Source: Jeotgalibacillus sp. S-D1 (GTDB lineage Bacteria > Bacillota > Bacilli > Bacillales > Jeotgalibacillaceae). From it: a stretch of 64,000 nucleotides of DNA. Positions 59,722 to 64,000 of this stretch are shown here, piece by piece. The stretch is from NCBI RefSeq assembly GCF_004358665.1, contig NZ_SMZR01000004.1, forward strand, positions 247,802-311,801, written 5' to 3'. Within the stretch, counting starts at the first letter, position 1; the number at the start of each line of letters is the position of its first letter. The notes under the pieces are model-generated. The model saw nothing but the letters and a program-made list of their open reading frames with translations, had not been told where the DNA came from and did not search any database. Both the position numbers and the translations under genes were made by a program.

Positions 59722-61257
59722 ATGCCAACGATGTTTATCGTAATTGGAGTCATTGCTTTTATTTTACTCGCACTTATAGGAGTATATGTTACAAAGTATC
59801 GAACAGCAGGGCCGGATGAAGCATTAATCGTAACAGGAAGTTATTTAGGCAGTAAAAATGTACATAAGGATGAATCAGGCAACCGGATTAAAATCATTCG
59901 CGGAGGCGGTACATTTGTATTTCCGGTGTTTCAACAGGCAGAACCACTGAGCCTCTTGTCCAGTAAATTGGATGTTACCACTCCTGAAGTCTATACAGAG
60001 CAGGGTGTGCCGGTAATGGCAGATGGCACAGCCATTATAAAAATTGGCGGTTCCATCGGTGAAATTGCGACGGCTGCTGAGCAGTTTTTAGGAAAGAAAA
60101 AAGAAGACCGTGAAAATGAAGCCAAAGAAGTACTTGAAGGTCATTTGCGCTCGATCCTGGGTTCAATGACTGTTGAGGAGATTTATAAAAACCGTGATAA
60201 ATTTTCACAGGAAGTGCAGCGTGTTGCCTCGCAGGATCTGGCAAAAATGGGACTGGTTATCGTATCATTCACCATTAAAGATGTACGTGATAAAAACGGA
60301 TACCTTGAATCATTGGGGAAACCCCGTATTGCACAGGTTCGCCGGGACGCTGATATTGCGACTGCAGAAGCCGATAAAGAAACACGGATTAAGCGAGCTG
60401 AAGCTGATAAAGATGCTAAGCGTGCTGAGCTGGAGCGTGCAACAGAAATTGCAGAATCAGAAAAAGATAATCAGCTGAAAACCGCTGAATTCCGTCGCGA
60501 GCAGGATCTTGCACGAGCCCGCGCCGATCAATCCTATGACCTGGAAACGGCACGTTCAAAGCAGGAAGTAACCAAACAGGAAATGCAAATCAGAATCATA
60601 GAGCGTGAAAAACAAATTGAATTAGAAGAAAAAGAAATACTGCGCCGCGAACGCCAATATGATTCAGAAGTTAAAAAGAAAGCGGATGCTGACCGCTATT
60701 CAGTTGAACAGGCGGCTGCAGCAAGCAAATCCCGGGAAATGGCCGAAGCAGACGCAAATAAATACCGCATTGAAGCAATGGCCAAAGCAGAAGCTGAAAA
60801 AATCCGTTTAGATGGTCTTGCAAAAGCCGATTCTGAACGTGCTCAAGGGGAAACAGAAGCGGAGATCATCCGAATCAAGGGTCTTGCCGAAGCAGAAGCA
60901 AAACGCAAAATTGCTGAAGCCTTTGATCAATACGGTCAGGCAGCAATGCTTGATATGGTGCTGGAAATGCTTCCGCAGTATGCGAAAGAAGTGGCCGCTC
61001 CTCTTGGCAATATCGATAAAATCACAGTCGTGGATACAGGAAGTGACAGTTCAAATGGCGGGGCTAACAAAGTATCCGGCTATGCAACAAATCTGATGAC
61101 CACTATGCAGGAGTCGCTTAAAGCTTCTTCAGGAATCGATGTGAAGGAAATGCTTGAAAATTTATCAGGCAAACACAATATACGCCCGAGCATCGATCAG
61201 TTAACAGATGAGATTAAGCAAAAAAACACACAGCATGCTGATCAAACAACAAAATAA
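59722..61257 (+). CDS. floT: Flotillin-like protein FloT
   Basis: A 511-residue scaffold of functional membrane microdomains. An N-terminal membrane hairpin (about 4-22) is followed by the SPFH/PHB domain (about 30-210: EALIVTGSYLGSKNVHKDES, KMGLVIVSFTIKDVRDKNG). A long alanine/glutamate-rich coiled coil (about 215-420, EADKDAKRAELERATEIAES and repeats of EAEA) leads to a C-terminal tail. It recruits signalling and secretion proteins and influences membrane fluidity. It is induced through sigma-W with YuaF. Confidence 0.95.
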   Translation: MPTMFIVIGVIAFILLALIGVYVTKYRTAGPDEALIVTGSYLGSKNVHKDESGNRIKIIRGGGTFVFPVFQQAEPLSLLSSKLDVTTPEVYTEQGVPVMADGTAIIKIGGSIGEIATAAEQFLGKKKEDRENEAKEVLEGHLRSILGSMTVEEIYKNRDKFSQEVQRVASQDLAKMGLVIVSFTIKDVRDKNGYLESLGKPRIAQVRRDADIATAEADKETRIKRAEADKDAKRAELERATEIAESEKDNQLKTAEFRREQDLARARADQSYDLETARSKQEVTKQEMQIRIIEREKQIELEEKEILRRERQYDSEVKKKADADRYSVEQAAAASKSREMAEADANKYRIEAMAKAEAEKIRLDGLAKADSERAQGETEAEIIRIKGLAEAEAKRKIAEAFDQYGQAAMLDMVLEMLPQYAKEVAAPLGNIDKITVVDTGSDSSNGGANKVSGYATNLMTTMQESLKASSGIDVKEMLENLSGKHNIRPSIDQLTDEIKQKNTQHADQTTK

Positions 61258-61291
61258 CTGGCTTCTCTTTATTAAGAGGTTGAACGACTGA

Positions 61292-61322
61292 GGGTTCCTT
61301 TAAAAAGGAACCCTTTTTTATG
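61292..61322 (+). terminator. Terminator of yuaF-floT
   Basis: AGGGTTCCTT-taaa-AAGGAACCCT followed by TTTTT. Confidence 0.93.
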
Positions 61323-61447
61323 ATTGAAGAAGAAAAAGGAGGGAATAGGAATGAGGGAATGCATTCGTTTTTCGAACGATGCACGCTGGCGGGATTCTCC
61401 CCTGTTTTAAACAAGTATTCTATTGTATTCAAACAGATAGTCAACGT

Positions 61448-61472
61448 AAAAAAGCTGACCATAGTCAGCTTA
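61448..61472 (-). terminator. Terminator of the DUF4870 gene
   Basis: On the minus strand AAGCTGAC pairs with GTCAGCTT around a 4-base loop, followed by TTTT. Confidence 0.75.
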
Positions 61473-61498
61473 AGAAAGTTTGATGCTGTTTAAAGTAT

Positions 61499-61825
61499 TC
61501 AGCTGAAAAAACGGATAACAAGCGGTATTTTAAACTGTTTTCCCTGATAGGCAAAAATTCCGCCTATCACCATAAAAATGACCATAAGAACCGTTAATAC
61601 AGCGTTAATAATGATGCCAATTCCAATAAAGTATAAAAAACCTGCAGCTGCCTGATACAGAAAATAACTCACTGAAAAGTTTAAATAATACAGACCATGC
61701 TGGTGAACGTATGGAGAGTGACGATGAATATACCACAAGATGGCAGGGCCGATGATAGCGGTAAAGAAGCTCAGAAAATATAACAGGCTTGCTGTTAATC
61801 GTTCGTTAGCACTTGATGTTTCCAT
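61499..61825 (-). CDS. DUF4870 membrane protein
   Basis: A 108-residue protein with three or four helices and the DUF4870 pattern: ERLTASLLYFLSFFTAIIGP, ILWYIHRHSPYVHQHGLYYLNFSVS (conserved His and aromatic residues), and a C-terminal GGIFAYQGKQFKIPLVIRFF. The function is unknown; the family is common in Firmicutes. It is a single gene between floT and the DUF368 gene. Confidence 0.82.
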   Translation of the reverse strand: METSSANERLTASLLYFLSFFTAIIGPAILWYIHRHSPYVHQHGLYYLNFSVSYFLYQAAAGFLYFIGIGIIINAVLTVLMVIFMVIGGIFAYQGKQFKIPLVIRFFS

Positions 61826-61876
61826 TATAAACGCCCCCTTTAAATGGTTATACGCATTTGAACAGATAAATGTTTC

Positions 61877-61914
61877 AAAAAAAAAACCGTCTATTTCTAT
61901 TAACAGAAACGACG
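61877..61914 (-). terminator. Terminator of the DUF368 gene
   Basis: On the minus strand CCGTC and TTTCT pair with AGAAA and GACGG around an AT-rich loop, followed by at least eight T residues. Confidence 0.8.
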
Positions 61915-61926
61915 GCTTCCCATTGC

Positions 61927-62736
61927 TTATCCTTTTTTCCCTAGGGAAATAGCAGTTACTAAACCTAGAAAGAGTGCTACTGCGCTTAGCAGAACATTTG
62001 ATAATGTGAAGGTTAATCCGGGATACACGACAAATAGTGATCCGAACACCAGGCCGATAATCAAGGCATACATCATCAGCGGGAATCGATTAAGTAAAAA
62101 GCGAATGCCCTTACTGCTTAGGATGAATCCTGAAGCTACACCGGCTCCGATAACCAGGATAACGGGTATATTAAGGGACGTGATTGCGTTAATGGCAGTA
62201 GGATATACGCCGATAATCAGCAGGATAAAGGATCCGCTGATGCCTGGCAGCAGCATTGCCATACTTGCAAGAGCGCCAGAGAAAAATAATAAGATATACG
62301 TTGTTGTGCTGAATGTTTGAATCGGGTTGCCGTCTGCAGGCGTGATGAAAGCCATGCTCGCAACTAATGCAGCGCCAATTATTAAAATAATTGTATGCTT
62401 GGTTTTAAAGCGGCCGATGGCGTTAGCCTCTTTCAGAAGATAAGGAAGAATTCCCGCAATTAAACCAATAAAAAAGAAATTAGTAGGCTGGGGATAATGT
62501 TCAAGCAGCCGTTCAACAATATGGCTCAGCAATAAAATAGCAGTACCCATGCCTAGACCAAGTGTCAGTAAAAAAGGAACATGCTTTTTCCATTCCCGGG
62601 TGGTAATCCCGCTTATTGCATTGATAAATTGATCATAAATACCGAGAAGAACAGCAATTGTTCCTCCGCTTACGCCAGGGATGATGTCACTTGTTCCCAT
62701 GGCCAGGCCGCGAAAAATATTTCTCCAATCAAACAT
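61927..62736 (-). CDS. DUF368 polyprenyl-phosphate translocase (PopT family)
   Basis: A 269-residue polytopic protein with about nine helices. The DUF368 signature is doubled: RGLAMGTSDIIPGVSGGTIA at the start and SMAMLLPGISGSFILLIIGV in the middle, an internal repeat typical of the fold. Recent work on DUF368 (PopT) shows it recycles undecaprenyl phosphate across the membrane for cell-wall synthesis. It probably does so here, perhaps alongside a DedA-type (UptA) carrier elsewhere. Confidence 0.88.
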   Translation of the reverse strand: MFDWRNIFRGLAMGTSDIIPGVSGGTIAVLLGIYDQFINAISGITTREWKKHVPFLLTLGLGMGTAILLLSHIVERLLEHYPQPTNFFFIGLIAGILPYLLKEANAIGRFKTKHTIILIIGAALVASMAFITPADGNPIQTFSTTTYILLFFSGALASMAMLLPGISGSFILLIIGVYPTAINAITSLNIPVILVIGAGVASGFILSSKGIRFLLNRFPLMMYALIIGLVFGSLFVVYPGLTFTLSNVLLSAVALFLGLVTAISLGKKG

Positions 62737-62912
62737 ATTCGATCTCCTTTAATTCATTTCATAATCGTTCAGCAAATGAAAAATGATTTTATTGAACAGT
62801 CCTCATTATACGTGAATTGAATAGATTCGTCATTGAAGAACTGGAAAAAGGGGTTTGGAGGAAGAAAGTCGAATAGATAAATAGACCATCACATGACAAT
62901 GGAGGCTTTGAC

Positions 62913-63812
62913 ATGAAAAGAGCAATGCTTATACTAAATCCTTCTTCAGGAAAAGAAGAAGCGCTTCAGCACAAGGATACAGTGCTGGAGGTCCTGACGT
63001 CTTCGGGCTATGACACAACCATTAAAGAAACAGAAAAAGAAAATGATGCCACGATATTTGCAGAAGAAGCCTGCAGCGAGAAATATGACACCGTTATTTC
63101 CATGGGCGGGGACGGCACCTTAAACGAAATTATTACCGGCCTGGCAGAAAAACCTCACCAGCCAGTTCTTGGGATTGTTCCCCTGGGAACCGTAAATGAT
63201 TTCGCGCGGGCATTATCAATTCCAATGGACCCTGAAGAAGCGATTCAAATGATCAGAACAGCTGATACCAGAAATGTAGATATTGGCAAAATCAATCAAA
63301 AGTACTTTTTAAATATTATTGCGCTTGGCGGAATCGCAGAAGCAACCTTCGGGGTGAGTGTAGAACAAAAAACAAAACTTGGACCTCTGGCCTACATGAT
63401 CGAAGGGTTTAAGACGATTAAAGAAAAAGAGCCCTTTACCATCTCCCTTCGTCATGATGAAGGGGAATGGAGCGTTGAAGCACTGCTTGTTCTTATTGCT
63501 TTAACGAATTCAGTGGGCGGTTTTGAAAAGCTTGCTCCTCAGGCGGAAGTAAACGATGGGAAGCTGCATTGTTTTATTATTAAAGATGTTCCACTTATAA
63601 AGCTGGTCAGCATTGCAACTGCCCTCCTAAAAGGTACATTAAAGGAAGACGAAAATGTAGAATACATTACCGCCTCTTCAATTGAAGCGGCTTCAGATAC
63701 TGATCTGATTGCAAATGTGGATGGCGATGAAGGGGACCATGTCCCGATGACCATCCAGGTCTTTAAAAGCCATCTTCCTGTTTTTGTTCCGAAGGGGAGT
63801 CTTTCTAAATAA
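62913..63812 (+). CDS. Diacylglycerol-kinase-family lipid kinase
   Basis: A 299-residue kinase of the DgkB/YegS/BmrU fold. LILNPSSGKEEALQHKD at the start, the ATP-site motif SMGGDGTLNEIITGL (near residue 67), LGIVPLGTVNDFARAL, and the C-terminal lobe (LANVDGDEG-like, IANVDGDEGDHVPM). The substrate may be diacylglycerol or another lipid alcohol. It is more similar to the YegS/BmrU branch than to the housekeeping DgkB as far as I can judge. ATG follows GGAGG. No terminator is seen before the REP-like element. Confidence 0.88.
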   Translation: MKRAMLILNPSSGKEEALQHKDTVLEVLTSSGYDTTIKETEKENDATIFAEEACSEKYDTVISMGGDGTLNEIITGLAEKPHQPVLGIVPLGTVNDFARALSIPMDPEEAIQMIRTADTRNVDIGKINQKYFLNIIALGGIAEATFGVSVEQKTKLGPLAYMIEGFKTIKEKEPFTISLRHDEGEWSVEALLVLIALTNSVGGFEKLAPQAEVNDGKLHCFIIKDVPLIKLVSIATALLKGTLKEDENVEYITASSIEAASDTDLIANVDGDEGDHVPMTIQVFKSHLPVFVPKGSLSK

Positions 63813-63881
63813 TTGATGAGGCTGGGGTTTATTTCACTGGAGGAAGAGACTGGGACATATGTGTCTCAATTCCTTCAATCC

Positions 63882-64000
63882 GGTTCACTGCGCTTCAGAC
63901 GGACGCTTTCCGCAGGGACGGCGCTGAGCCCTCCTCAGGCTTCGCCTTGCGGGGTCTCAGCTTGCCGTCAAATCCTGCAGGAGTCGCCGCCTTCCGCTCC
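63882..64000. repeat. REP-like intergenic element, copy 4 (cut by window end)
   Basis: It begins GGTTCACT and has CAGACGGACGCTTTCCGC at the left and GGAGTCGCCGCCTTCCGCTC at the window end. It is the same family and orientation as copy 1. The expected closing repeat AGTGAACC would lie just beyond the window. Confidence 0.75.

Overview
This window looks like chromosome of a low-GC, Gram-positive, endospore-forming member of the Bacillales (Bacillaceae/Planococcaceae type). The evidence is strong AGGAGG-type ribosome binding sites, many TTG/GTG starts, and a large set of Bacillus-type genes: a YpuA-like DUF1002 protein, YczI, YppC, YkvS, YuaF-FloT, TcyABC, YfiYZ-YfhA, DUF948 proteins and an exosporium-type collagen-like protein. 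I cannot name the species. I see no rRNA, tRNA, transposase, integrase, CRISPR array or replication origin.

Layout. 1-2.4 kb: start of a ketopantoate reductase (cut by the window edge), an ECF-sigma-driven DUF1002 exported protein and a 54-residue membrane protein. 2.4-6.2 kb: class I ribonucleotide reductase operon nrdA-nrdB behind paired NrdR boxes and a B12 riboswitch with a visible terminator/antiterminator. 6.3-8.9 kb: cadC-cadA metal resistance. 9-12.5 kb: accessory DNA with YczI, a small spore-type protein, a collagen/beta-propeller surface protein and about 0.9 kb without genes. 12.5-18.2 kb: dipeptide ABC operon dppDFABC. 18.2-20 kb, minus strand: mscL, an alpha/beta hydrolase and a CHY zinc-finger protein. 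20-24.2 kb: LytST-type two-component system followed by a CstA-family carrier. 24.5-26.7 kb: a membrane carboxyl-methyltransferase next to a CrtP-type carotenoid oxygenase. 26.7-29.5 kb: BCCT osmolyte carrier, a methyltransferase and a nonsense-disrupted nucleotide kinase.

29.6-30.9 kb holds an RsgA-type GTPase behind a leader peptide and an attenuator, in my view the most interesting regulatory structure here. 31-34.3 kb is an AT-rich accessory stretch of small membrane proteins, a lipoprotein, an AlkD-like repair protein and a frameshifted second copy of yczI. 34.3-36.6 kb: two DUF948 proteins and YppC. 36.7-43.1 kb: LacI regulator, glycogen-debranching-type glucosidase and sugar ABC transporter without its own ATPase, with matching palindromic operators. 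43.4-45.7 kb: cystine ABC transporter. 45.7-46.2 kb: REP-like elements. 46.3-51.6 kb: HAD phosphatase, DUF4064 protein, and a Fur-type divergent siderophore uptake locus with an FhuF-type reductase. 51.7-55.4 kb: mostly small stress and membrane proteins. 55.4-58 kb: cytoplasmic type I pullulanase. 58.4-64 kb: azoreductase, sigma-W yuaF-floT membrane-domain operon, DUF4870, DUF368 (PopT family), a lipid kinase, and another REP-like element running off the end.

The pullulanase and the LacI-controlled glucosidase/ABC operon probably cooperate in using alpha-glucans. The siderophore permeases, binding protein and FhuF-type protein form one iron-acquisition unit. The sigma-W and ECF promoters, mscL, the BCCT carrier and the DUF368 protein together give the region a cell-envelope stress flavour.
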